A stretch of DNA of 64,000 bases from Candidatus Avedoeria danica (GTDB taxonomy: Bacteria; Chloroflexota; Anaerolineae; Epilineales; Epilineaceae). The translations under genes were made by a program, and so were the position numbers. Every line of letters begins with the position of its first letter. Within the stretch, counting starts at the first letter, position 1. The DNA lies in the NCBI GenBank assembly GCA_016703025.1, contig JADJCV010000004.1:1429501-1493500 (forward strand), written 5' to 3'. This document shows positions 14,001-22,435 of the stretch, one piece after another. The notes beneath the pieces are model-generated. The model did not search any database. It was not told the origin of the DNA and worked only from the letters and a program-made list of their open reading frames with translations.

Positions 14001-16408
14001 ATGCGGGCCGAATGGAAGACGACGCCTGCGGGCAGCGTGTCGCGGATGATCACTTCGCGGGCCGTCGAAGGGCCGTTGTTCTGGACGATGATCTCGTAGC
14101 TCAGCGACTCGCCGGCATTCGCCGTCGTCGGCGTCGACGTCTTGCTGACGATCAGGTCGGCGACCTCACCGACCGTCGTGATCTGGTTCACCCAGTTGTT
14201 CTGGAGGCTCGGATCGAGGTTGTCCGACGACGCCTGAGCGCTGTTCTGGAGCAGGTTCGTGCCCGAGACGCCGACGTAGTCGTCGTTGACGCGCACGACG
14301 ATCGTCATCGTCGCCGTCTGGGCGACGGCGAGCGAGCCGTACGTGCAGCGCGTCGGATCGCCCGGATTGCCCGGCGTACCGGCGTGGCAGCCGGCCGCGC
14401 CGCTCGGGCCGACGCCGACGACGCTCACGAGCTCGAGGCCGTGCGGCAGGAAGTCCTCGATGACGACGTTCGTCGCGGTGCTGCCGCCGGGCGCGCCGAA
14501 GGCGGGCACGAGGTTCGTCACGACCAGGTTGTACGTCAGCTGGAATCCGGCCGTGACCTGACCGGCCGTCGGCGTCGTCAGGGCGCACGTTACCGCACTC
14601 CTGACCTGGCCGATCGACGTCTTTGTAAGCGCTAGGTTCGAAGTGTCCAGCACCGAGATGCTGTCCACGGCGTAGTTGTTCGCCAGATCCGGATCGGGCG
14701 TTCCCGGGGTGCGCCCGGTGATCGCGTCGACGGTGTAGACGTGGACCTCGTTGTTCACATCCGTCGCCTCGACGGCGCGCGCCTCGATCTGGACCGTCCA
14801 GCGCCCGGTGCCGAGGCCGCTGCCGACCGGCTCGAGCGGTTCGCCGAGGATGCAACGGACGATGCGGCCCGTCTGGGGCGGCGGCGCCGGCGCCTGCGTG
14901 CAGCTGTCGGCGCGGGTCGGGTCGAGAATCATGTTCACGAGCGTGACGTTGCTGTTGAACAGCACGGTGTCGTCGAAGCGCACTTCGCGGGCCGTGGACG
15001 GGCCGAGGTTCTCGATCAAGACGGTGTAGGTGAAGACCTCGCCGGCGCGAATCGTATCGTCCGGCTTGCTGACCTTCCAGACGCGCAGGTCGGCCAAGTC
15101 GTCCAGGAACGCGACCTGGACGAAGACGTTGTTCGACGGGTCGGCGTCCACCTGGAAACTAGAGACCCGGACGGTGTTCGTCATCCGCTCGAACCCGTTG
15201 GCGACCGCCTCGGGGTCGACGTCGACCTGGATCGTGAACACTTTGGTCTCGCCGCCGTCCAGCGTCCCGAGCTCGCACTCGACGACGCCGCTCCCCGGCG
15301 CCGTCTCGGCGCACGCCGGGTCGACGACCGGGCCGCCCATCCCATCGTCCGTCGGCGGCGCGTTGGACGAGATGAAGCGAACCTGCGGCGGCAGCGTGTC
15401 GACAACTTCGACGTCCGTCGCGCGGCCGCTGCCGAGGTTCGTGACCGTGATCTCGTAGAACAGCGGCTCGCCGGCGATGGCGGGGTCCGGGAACGAGGTC
15501 TTCGTGACCATGAGGTCGACCTCGGGCTCGATCCGCAAGTCGTCCAGGAGCAAGCCGGTGTCGATCCGGAAGTCGTCCTCGCCCTGGTCGCTCACGAGGA
15601 ACCGCAGCTCGTGGGGGCCGGAGGCCGTGATCAGGTGCTGGAACGTCTCGAAGCCGCTTTGGCCCCACTCGAAGCTGCAGCCGCCGTTGCCCTGGAGAAT
15701 CCGCACGCCGTCGACCGGGACGTCCGGCAGGGGCGACGGCCCGCCGCCGGGCACGCTGCCCGTGAGGATCGGCACGCCGTCGAGCGTGACGATGAAGAAG
15801 TCGTCGAACGGATCGGGGCTCGTCGTGCCGTCCGACTCGGCCGTCAGGAAGTTCCAGTCGAAGCTGAGCGTCGCCGGCACCTGGGTCGGCGAGAGGGTGA
15901 ACGACTGATACATGATCGCGCGGTCGTTGTCGCTGTTGTCGTCCGGATCGCCGTCCAGGTCGCCGAGGTTGACGTTGCCGCGCTCGCCCGGGCCCGAACA
16001 GAGAAACGCCATCCGCGCCCCGTCCGGCGTGACGATGTCCCGACCGTCGTTTACCGGCTCGCGGGTGAACTGCGCGTCCGTGAGCGTCGTCACCGTGCCG
16101 AGGCCGTCGTCGATGTCCCAGCCGGCGAGCATGTCCTCGAAGCTGTCGACGTACGGCAGCACGCCGCCGGCATCCAGATCCGCCAGCGGCTTCATCGGCT
16201 TGGCGGCTTTGACCGTCGCATCGGACGTCACCGGCACGTCGGACGACGCGCCGGCGGCTCGCGGCGCCTGCGCCGACGCTCCGCCGCCCGAAAGGGCGAG
16301 GGTCACGCCGCACACCGCGCCGAGCACCAGCAGCCGCCAGCCGATCCGACGGCGATACGGCTCGGTGGTTCGTGCCAGCGCGCTCGGGATGGGACCGGTG
16401 GGGCGCAT
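8009..16408 (-). CDS. Giant secreted DUF11-repeat protein with nested CHRD domain and shared C-terminal module
   Basis: About 2,799 residues if two compensating frameshifts, near 8996 and 8205, are corrected. The first and last segments are in the same frame; only about 0.8 kb between them is shifted. ATG 16408 follows GGAG (spacing 9) and begins a signal peptide (GWRLLVLGAVCGVTLALSGG). Next comes a beta-sandwich-like segment beginning 'VDSFEDMLAGWDIDDG', then about eleven DUF11 domains ('DL.V.KTS..... Y.I.V.NLGPS.A..V...D.LP'). The fifth is interrupted by a CHRD domain (about 13560-13180). The final 590 residues (9790-8009) match the protein at 54250-56883. The natural stop is TAG at 8009. 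It lies 51 bp upstream of the next giant gene and probably shares its transcript. The likely role is cell-surface structure or adhesion, which is inference. Confidence 0.85.
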
Positions 16409-16999
16409 GGGGTGCTTCTCCTTCGGCCGGGCGCCGCGTCGGGATCGGCGGCTCGGTAGCTGATTCATTCTGTCCCGCCGGGCCGAGATTCGCCCTTGCC
16501 GGACCTTGGGAGGGTCCGCGGTGGCAGCACTCGGGCACTGCGGATGCGTGTGCGGTTCGTGAGAGACGGCGGCAACGGCTCGTTCCTGGCTGCCTGCTTC
16601 CGGTCCCCGACGGCGTCGCGGCACCAACAGACAGCATGCACCGCGCGCCAATGCGGGTGCCTGCCAATGTAACGGTTCAGCACGTCGGGTGGATACGGCT
16701 CACGCGCCCAAGTAGTCCATCGTTCCTTAAGACCCGAATGAGTGGGCGTTGCCTCCTTCGACAGAGCACGACCGCGGCGATGCGCCCCACTGCATGAGCG
16801 TGCGCTAAGGGCCAAGAGTAACGGCCGGCGCGCTGGCGCCAATTCGGATCGACGCGTATCCTTCCGCGACCCACGCGCGTTACAGTTGTGCGCGACGGGT
16901 AACTGCCGTGGTCGTGTGGCGCGCCCGTCACATGGGTACGGTTCGGCCAGACGGGCCGTCGGTTTTGCGATCCGGTGCGGGTCGCCAGGAGGTGTTGCC
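16409..16999. other. 591-bp divergent intergenic region
   Basis: This separates the minus-strand giant surface genes from the plus-strand secreted paralogues, so it should hold the promoters of both. I found no convincing -35/-10 pair and no credible short gene. Open frames running through it lack a ribosome site and are extensions of the flanking genes. Confidence 0.5.
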
Positions 17000-18460
17000 G
17001 TGCAACGAACGGTCATCGGTGCTGGGCTCCTCGCCACGGCCTTCGCCGCCGGGGTGACGCTGAGCGCCGCGAGCGCGCCGAATGCCCGGGCGGCCCGCGG
17101 GGGCCCGTCGACCCAGTCGGCATTACCGGTCGAGCAGGCCGCACCCGCCGCCCCGCCGGCCGAGGACTTGGCGCGCTCCGGCGCCGCCGCCAACGCGCGC
17201 CGCCGCTTCGAGGACGCCGCCGACGACTTCAACGCCGACGGGACGCTCACCGCTGAGGCGCTCGCCCAGGTTGCCGGCGAGCGGGCCGAGATCCTGGAGT
17301 GGATGGACGATTTCATCGAGGCGCAGGAACTTGTCGCGCCGCAGCCGGACACGGGCAGCGTCGACCGCCTCCGCGACCTGCGGGCGCGGATCGCCGTGAT
17401 GCCCGACGAGCACCTCCACCGTCTTCGGATCGGCATGGGCGACGACCCGGGCTTCTGGCAGCTCTTCGACATGCTGAAGAGCATCCTGCTGCCGGGCAGC
17501 CAGCCCGTGCCGCCGCACTACGTCGACGCGATCGCAGCGTCGTACGACGTGCCGGAGGGCGTGACGTACAGCCGCCGTCCGCAGCGCTATGCGATCGCCC
17601 CGGGGCTGATCGGGGGACCGCCGGTGCAGCGACTGCCGGTTGCGCCGGGCGGCTTCCAGCCGGACGCCGTCGTCACGCCCGATGCGACGCAGACCGTGCC
17701 CTACCCGCTTCGCACGCCGTTCCCGACGCGCGAGGCGCTGCCTCCTGTGGAGAGCCGGCCGGGCTGCACCGGGGCATACACCGATAACAACATCTGCGAG
17801 GAATGCCCCGACGCTGTACCGCTCGGCGCGGTCTTCGCCGCCAAGCTCGCAGCCATCATCGCCGGCGGCCTGAACGACGCGTCGGGCACGTCGTCGCAGG
17901 ATATCTGCGCGCCGCCGGGTGTTGGCTTCACGGTGCCGAACTTCGTGAAGTACATCTTCATCGGCATCGCGGCCGCGGCCGAAGAGGTGGTCAACGGCCT
18001 CGAGGCGGCGAACAAGGTGGCCGAGGACTGCCGCGAGGCCTATGCCCAGGCCGTGGCCAACACGCAGCTCGACGAGACGATCTCTTCCCGCGTCTCGCAG
18101 GCGAGCTTCGACCTGCACGCCGACACCGAGATGCGCTTGGCGATCGAGCACAACCTCCTCCGCGGCGCGGACGAGAACATCGGCCTGTTCATCCTGCCGT
18201 TTCACCGCTGCGGGAGCTTGATGCCGCAGGCGGACGTCGAGCAGCGCTTCCGGTTCTGCGGCAAGCTCGAGCTCGTCCGAGAGGTCGTCGCCGATGCGAT
18301 CGACCGGAACAACGCCGCCGGCGGGACGGTCGACGTGAACAACGCCCGGCTCGAACTCGTGGCGGGCGACATGCACTACATGAACAGCCAATGGCGCTCG
18401 GCCTACGCGCGCTATCGCGCCGCCTACATCCGCGTCGTCCAGCAGTCGTCGACGCCGTAG
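17000..18460 (+). CDS. Secreted protein of unknown function, paralogue 1
   Basis: 486 residues. The start is GTG 17000, chosen because AGGAGG lies 7 bases upstream and a signal peptide follows directly (QRTVIGAGLLATAFAAGVTLSAA). I recognise no family. The N-terminal half after the signal is Ala/Pro-rich with helical stretches. The middle has Cys pairs ('GCTGAYTDNNICEECPD'), then a hydrophobic helical segment (KYIFIGIAAAAEEVVNGLEA). The C-terminal part, 'RSAYARYRAAYIRV', resembles a single TPR-like helix pair. The next gene, 24 bp downstream, encodes a protein with the same order of elements, so the two arose by duplication. They probably form one operon and act outside the cytoplasmic membrane. 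Confidence 0.8.
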   Translation: MQRTVIGAGLLATAFAAGVTLSAASAPNARAARGGPSTQSALPVEQAAPAAPPAEDLARSGAAANARRRFEDAADDFNADGTLTAEALAQVAGERAEILEWMDDFIEAQELVAPQPDTGSVDRLRDLRARIAVMPDEHLHRLRIGMGDDPGFWQLFDMLKSILLPGSQPVPPHYVDAIAASYDVPEGVTYSRRPQRYAIAPGLIGGPPVQRLPVAPGGFQPDAVVTPDATQTVPYPLRTPFPTREALPPVESRPGCTGAYTDNNICEECPDAVPLGAVFAAKLAAIIAGGLNDASGTSSQDICAPPGVGFTVPNFVKYIFIGIAAAAEEVVNGLEAANKVAEDCREAYAQAVANTQLDETISSRVSQASFDLHADTEMRLAIEHNLLRGADENIGLFILPFHRCGSLMPQADVEQRFRFCGKLELVREVVADAIDRNNAAGGTVDVNNARLELVAGDMHYMNSQWRSAYARYRAAYIRVVQQSSTP

Positions 18461-18484
18461 GCACGGCGGCAACAGGAGCGTCTG

Positions 18485-19813
18485 ATGCGCATCAACACCG
18501 CGCTCACCAAGGTTCTCGGCCCGGTTGTCCTCGCCCTCGCGTTCGCCGCCGGCCTCGGCTACGGCAACGGCGCGAACGCGGCGCTCGGCACGGCGCGGCC
18601 CGTCCGCGCTGCGGCGCCGCCGCCCGGCCCGAACGCCGCCGCCCCGCTCTCCTTTCTGGACGACGACGAGCCGGCCGCCGTGCAGGCCCGCCAGCTGGCG
18701 ATCCTCGAGCAGCTCCCGGAGGAGCAGCGGTGGCGCGAGTACATCGCCCCGTACCTCGCCACCCAGGGCGTGACGGACGCCGCGGTCTCGGCGCAGGACG
18801 ACGACCCGCCGACACCGGCCGAGCTCGAGGCGTTCCGCGCCACCTATGCGACGTTCGCCGTCGACCTCCAGCGCCTGCTCGACCTCATCCCGCCGGACCG
18901 ACGGATGGACATCAAGGACCGCGTCGCCGACGCGCAGGCCCTGATCCCGCAGATGACATACGACGAGCTCGCCGCGCTCAAGGAAGGCTTTGCCGACTAC
19001 CCAGGCTTCTGGTCGGCGCCGACGTGGGCGGCCAACCTCCTCGCGACCAGCGGCCACGTCCAGGTGGGCCAGCTCCCACCGGGCGGCGGTGCGATGCAAC
19101 CGCAGGCGCTGCCCACCCTCCCGCCGTTCGTCCCGCAGTTCCCGGATTGTAAGGACTATGGCTCGACCCCGATCTGTGACGACTGCCCGGTGGCGCCCGC
19201 GGGCGGCTATATTTCGATCGCCGTGCTGAACGCCGTCGCGGTCGCCGCCAAGTACGGTTGCCAGTTCATCCCGCCCGACCTGCTGACGGGCTCGGCCAGC
19301 ATCCCGAATCCGGTGAACGTCATCTGCGTCGGCGTCCGCGTCGGCCTCGAGATCGCCGCCGCCTCGCTGAACCTGGCCTACGAGCTCGCGAACAACTGCA
19401 ACGAGGCTGTCTTCTACGGTATCGTCACCACGTACCTCGACACAACGGTCTCGTCGCGGGCGTCGCAGCAAAGCCACGACTTCCACCGCGCCTGGAACCT
19501 CCGCACGGACATCGAGGACAACCTGCTCGACCTGCTGGACAAGCGGATTTCGACGTACCAGCTGCCCGCATCCCAGGCCGGCTTCCTCACGGCGACCACG
19601 ACCGACCTCTCCGTGGACTGGATCGTCGAAGACACGATCAACATGCAGGCCGCGGCGGGCTACGACGTCCGCAACGCGCAGGCCGAGCTGGCCGACGCCC
19701 GCATCCTGCTGTCGGGCGGCGACTACAAGAACGCCTTCGCCCGCTACCGCAAGGCCTACCGCGCCGCGGTGCGCGTCGGCCGCGAGCTGCCGGCGGCGAC
19801 GCCGACGCCGTAG
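18485..19813 (+). CDS. Secreted protein of unknown function, paralogue 2
   Basis: 442 residues. ATG 18485 follows AGGAG with 6-base spacing. A signal peptide (ITALTKV-type start, hydrophobic core VVLALAFAAGLGYG) is followed by an Ala/Pro-rich, acidic helical region. A Cys-containing segment 'DDCPVAPAGGY' corresponds to 'EECPDAVPLGAVF' of the preceding protein. The two also share 'SSR.SQ.S.D.H' and the C-terminal 'Y.NAFARYRKAY' helix. The similarity is clear in the C-terminal half and weak at the N-terminus. The protein ends in 'PAATPTP', a short version of the Thr/Pro tails common here. The TAG stop overlaps a possible GTG of the next gene, which suggests co-transcription. No function can be given. 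Confidence 0.8.
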   Translation: MRINTALTKVLGPVVLALAFAAGLGYGNGANAALGTARPVRAAAPPPGPNAAAPLSFLDDDEPAAVQARQLAILEQLPEEQRWREYIAPYLATQGVTDAAVSAQDDDPPTPAELEAFRATYATFAVDLQRLLDLIPPDRRMDIKDRVADAQALIPQMTYDELAALKEGFADYPGFWSAPTWAANLLATSGHVQVGQLPPGGGAMQPQALPTLPPFVPQFPDCKDYGSTPICDDCPVAPAGGYISIAVLNAVAVAAKYGCQFIPPDLLTGSASIPNPVNVICVGVRVGLEIAAASLNLAYELANNCNEAVFYGIVTTYLDTTVSSRASQQSHDFHRAWNLRTDIEDNLLDLLDKRISTYQLPASQAGFLTATTTDLSVDWIVEDTINMQAAAGYDVRNAQAELADARILLSGGDYKNAFARYRKAYRAAVRVGRELPAATPTP

Positions 19814-19830
19814 TGCGCCCTGGCGCGCGC

Positions 19831-22209
19831 ATGGGTTCAATCGGGCATCGACGTCGGCACGCTGGGGATGCCGCACGCCCGTGGGCCCGTCCTCTGTCGC
19901 GGCGGGTCCGTCCGGGGATCGCACTGACGGTCGCTGCCGTGCTCGGCGTGGCGCACATCGTCGACGCTGAGTTGCCTGTCGCCGCCACCCCGGCCCGCGG
20001 GAGCGGCGTGTTCACCCTCTTCGGCTTCCTCAGCGGCCCGACGTCCGCCCGCGACGTCGCACTCGGCGACCTCGACGGCGACGGCGATCTCGACGCCTTC
20101 GTCGTGAATTACGGCACGCTCTCGCCCGGCGGCATGCTCGTGGGCGAGCCGGATCGCATGTACCGCAACAATGGTGGGGGTACGTTCGTCGACAGTGGCC
20201 AGCGGCTTGGCACCAGCTTCGGCGACGCCGTCGCGCTCGGCGACGTGGACCGCGACGGCGACCTCGACGCGTTCGTGACGAACTTCGGCCACTTCGATGC
20301 CACGGGCGCCCTGATCCCGCAGCCCGACGAGATCTGGCTGAACAATGGCGCCGGTGGGTTCAGCGATAGCGGCCAGCGGCTCGGCAACGACCCCGGGCGA
20401 GATGTCGCGCTCCGCGACCTCGACGGCGATGGCGACCTCGACGCGTTCGTGGCCAATGGGGCGGACCCGAACGGCGTTCCGCCCGGCCGACCCAACAAGG
20501 TGTTCCGCAACAACGGTAGCGGCAGCTTCAGCGACACCGGCCAGCGCCTTGGAGCCGTCGACTCGGCCGCGGTGGCCCTCGGCGACCTAGACGGCGATGG
20601 TGACTTCGACGCCGTCGTCGGCAACGATGGTGCGCCCGATGAGGTCTGGCGCAACGGCGGCAACGGCTTCCTCACCGACAGCGGCCAGCGGCTTGCCAAC
20701 GGCAACACCTGGGATGTCGGCCTGGGCGACTTCGACGGCGACGATGATCTGGATATCTGGTTCGCGATGGCCGCGGTGCAGTCCGGGAGCGGCCCACCCC
20801 AGCCGGATCTGGTCTTCCGCAACAACGGCGTTGGCCTCTTCTCTGACTCAGGCCAGCGGCTCGGCGCAGGCACCACCTCCGCCGTACAACTGGTGGATGT
20901 CGATGGCGATACGGATCTCGACGCCGTGGCCGGCAACCTTCGCCAACCGACCGAAGTCTGGCTGGGCAACGGCGCCGGCGCCTTTGCCGACAGTGGGCAG
21001 CGGTTGGCGCGGGCCGCAACGCTCGGCATCGCGGTTGGCGACGTCGACAGCGACGGCGATCCCGATGCCGTGCTGGCCAACCAGGGCGAGTTCAGCACGA
21101 TCTGGCGCAACGTCAATGCCATAGGCAGCTCGCCGACGGCCACACGCACGGCATCCAGGACGCCGACGTCGACGGCCACCCGCACGCCCACCGTCACCCC
21201 GTCGCCGACGTCGACGGCCACCCGCACGCCCACCGTCACCCCGTCGCCGACGTCGACGTCGACGTCCACCCACACGCCCACCGTTACCTCGTCGACAACA
21301 TCGACGTCCACCCGCACGCCCACCGCCACCCCGTCGCCAACATCGACGTCGACGTCCACCCGCACGCCCACCGTTACCTCGTCGCCGACGTCCTCCCCAA
21401 CGCCGATGCCCACCGCCACCCCGACGCGCACGCCGACGCCGACGGTCACCCACACGCCGACGATCACGCTCACCCCGTCACCCGGCCCGTCGCCGACGGC
21501 GTCGAACACGCCGACGCCGAGCGCCTCCCCGACGGCCAGCCCGACCCCGACGCGCACCGCGTCACCGACGGCTTCATCGACCCAATCGCCCAGCCCATCC
21601 CCGACGCCAACCGTGACCCGCACCCCCAGCCCGTCGCCCACCCCCACTGCCACCCGCACGCCCACGCCCACCGTGACCCAAACGGTCACGCCCGGCCCGT
21701 CGCCCACGCCCTCCACCACGCCGACCCCCTCCAACACACCGACGCCCTCCGCAACGCGCACCGCCACGCGGACGCCGACGATCACACCGACGCCCTCGAT
21801 CACCCCGACCCCGTCCCTCACCCCAACGCCGTCGTCGACGTTCACCCCGTCCCTCACCCCAACCCCGACCCGCACCCGCACCGTCACGCCGACGCGCACG
21901 GCCACGCTCCCCCCGACGGCCGGCCCGTCGCCGACGGCCTCCCGTACGCCGACCGCCGCCCCGGACACCGCCACCCCGACGCCCACACCCTCGCCGCCGC
22001 ACACGGCCAGCGCGACGCCCGAGCCAGCCACGCCGACGATCACGCCGACCGCGCCCGTCGAAGCCACGCCGACCGCGCGGCCGGACGCGACGGCGCCGGC
22101 GTCGCCCGAAGCATCGGCCACGGCGACGATTCCGAGCGCAACCTGGCGCATTCACCTACCGATCGCGGCCAAGCACAGCCCGATCGGCGGCCTCGCGTTG
22201 CGCCGGTAG
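19831..22209 (+). CDS. FG-GAP/VCBS-repeat surface protein with Thr/Pro/Ser-rich tail
   Basis: 792 residues from ATG 19831. A GTG at 19813, overlapping the previous stop, is an alternative; neither has a clear ribosome site, so coupled translation is likely. A hydrophobic segment near residues 28-46 (GIALTVAAVLGVAHIVDA) acts as signal. Seven repeats follow, each carrying a calcium-type loop such as 'LGDLDGDGDLDAFV' and a trailing 'N.G.G.F.DSGQRLG'. These are FG-GAP/VCBS units that build a beta-propeller like that of integrin alpha chains. Residues about 433-770 are a Thr/Pro/Ser linker with DNA-level repeats. The protein ends 'WRIHLPIAAKHS'. It is likely cell-surface and calcium-binding; ligand unknown. 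Confidence 0.85.
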   Translation: MGSIGHRRRHAGDAARPWARPLSRRVRPGIALTVAAVLGVAHIVDAELPVAATPARGSGVFTLFGFLSGPTSARDVALGDLDGDGDLDAFVVNYGTLSPGGMLVGEPDRMYRNNGGGTFVDSGQRLGTSFGDAVALGDVDRDGDLDAFVTNFGHFDATGALIPQPDEIWLNNGAGGFSDSGQRLGNDPGRDVALRDLDGDGDLDAFVANGADPNGVPPGRPNKVFRNNGSGSFSDTGQRLGAVDSAAVALGDLDGDGDFDAVVGNDGAPDEVWRNGGNGFLTDSGQRLANGNTWDVGLGDFDGDDDLDIWFAMAAVQSGSGPPQPDLVFRNNGVGLFSDSGQRLGAGTTSAVQLVDVDGDTDLDAVAGNLRQPTEVWLGNGAGAFADSGQRLARAATLGIAVGDVDSDGDPDAVLANQGEFSTIWRNVNAIGSSPTATRTASRTPTSTATRTPTVTPSPTSTATRTPTVTPSPTSTSTSTHTPTVTSSTTSTSTRTPTATPSPTSTSTSTRTPTVTSSPTSSPTPMPTATPTRTPTPTVTHTPTITLTPSPGPSPTASNTPTPSASPTASPTPTRTASPTASSTQSPSPSPTPTVTRTPSPSPTPTATRTPTPTVTQTVTPGPSPTPSTTPTPSNTPTPSATRTATRTPTITPTPSITPTPSLTPTPSSTFTPSLTPTPTRTRTVTPTRTATLPPTAGPSPTASRTPTAAPDTATPTPTPSPPHTASATPEPATPTITPTAPVEATPTARPDATAPASPEASATATIPSATWRIHLPIAAKHSPIGGLALRR
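21163..22140 (+). repeat. Degenerate tandem repeats coding the Thr/Pro/Ser linker
   Basis: Low-complexity coding DNA. Two exact 42-bp copies begin at 21163 and 21205, followed by diverged copies to about 21390 and then irregular ACGCCGACC-like codon repeats. It encodes 'TPTVTPSPTSTATR'-type units. This is a probable extended, possibly glycosylated stalk, and a place where copy number could change by slippage or recombination. Confidence 0.8.
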
Positions 22210-22226
22210 GGGCAGGCGTGCCGTGC

Positions 22227-22285
22227 CCTCCGCGCGCCCACGACAATCCTCCGCGCACCCACGACAACCCTCCGCGCGCCCCGCA
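22227..22285 (+). repeat. 21-bp tandem repeat, 2.7 copies, downstream of FG-GAP gene
   Basis: Two 21-bp units beginning CCTCCGCGCRCCCACGACAA, at 22227 and 22248, are followed by a partial third at 22269. They lie in the 226-bp gap after the FG-GAP gene. No stem-loop terminator was found there. Confidence 0.75.
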
Positions 22286-22345
22286 AGACCATCGCCCCTC
22301 CGAAATGTCACCGAATCCGTCCCCCCGGGATCATGACCCGTGAAC

Positions 22346-22417
22346 TTGCCCGCGCACGGGCTCTTGGCCGCGCATGGGCTTTTGCCCGCGCACGAGGTCT
22401 TGCCTGCGATCGGGCGC
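22346..22417 (+). repeat. 18-bp tandem repeat, four copies, just upstream of next gene
   Basis: Four imperfect 18-bp units of the type TTGCCCGCGCACGGGCTC start at 22346, 22364, 22382 and 22400. They end 18 bases before the ATG of the next gene. Each unit contains a GC-rich partial palindrome (CCGCGCACGGG). The repeat could be a protein-binding array or a slippage-prone leader. Confidence 0.75.
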
Positions 22418-22435
22418 ACCCACGGGAGAACGACC

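Noticed and set aside
9182..14635. An 1817-residue open frame on the plus strand
   Set aside because: Antisense shadow of the DUF11 array; Arg/Asp/Val-rich with no motif. High GC removes stop codons on the opposite strand.
20109..22151. A 680-residue Val/Gly-rich open frame on the minus strand
   Set aside because: It is the antisense of the FG-GAP gene and its Thr/Pro repeats; no ribosome site, no promoter, and the composition simply mirrors ACG/CCG codons.
22346..22417. Possible CRISPR array
   Set aside because: Units are 18 bp and adjacent with no unique spacers, and no cas gene is present.
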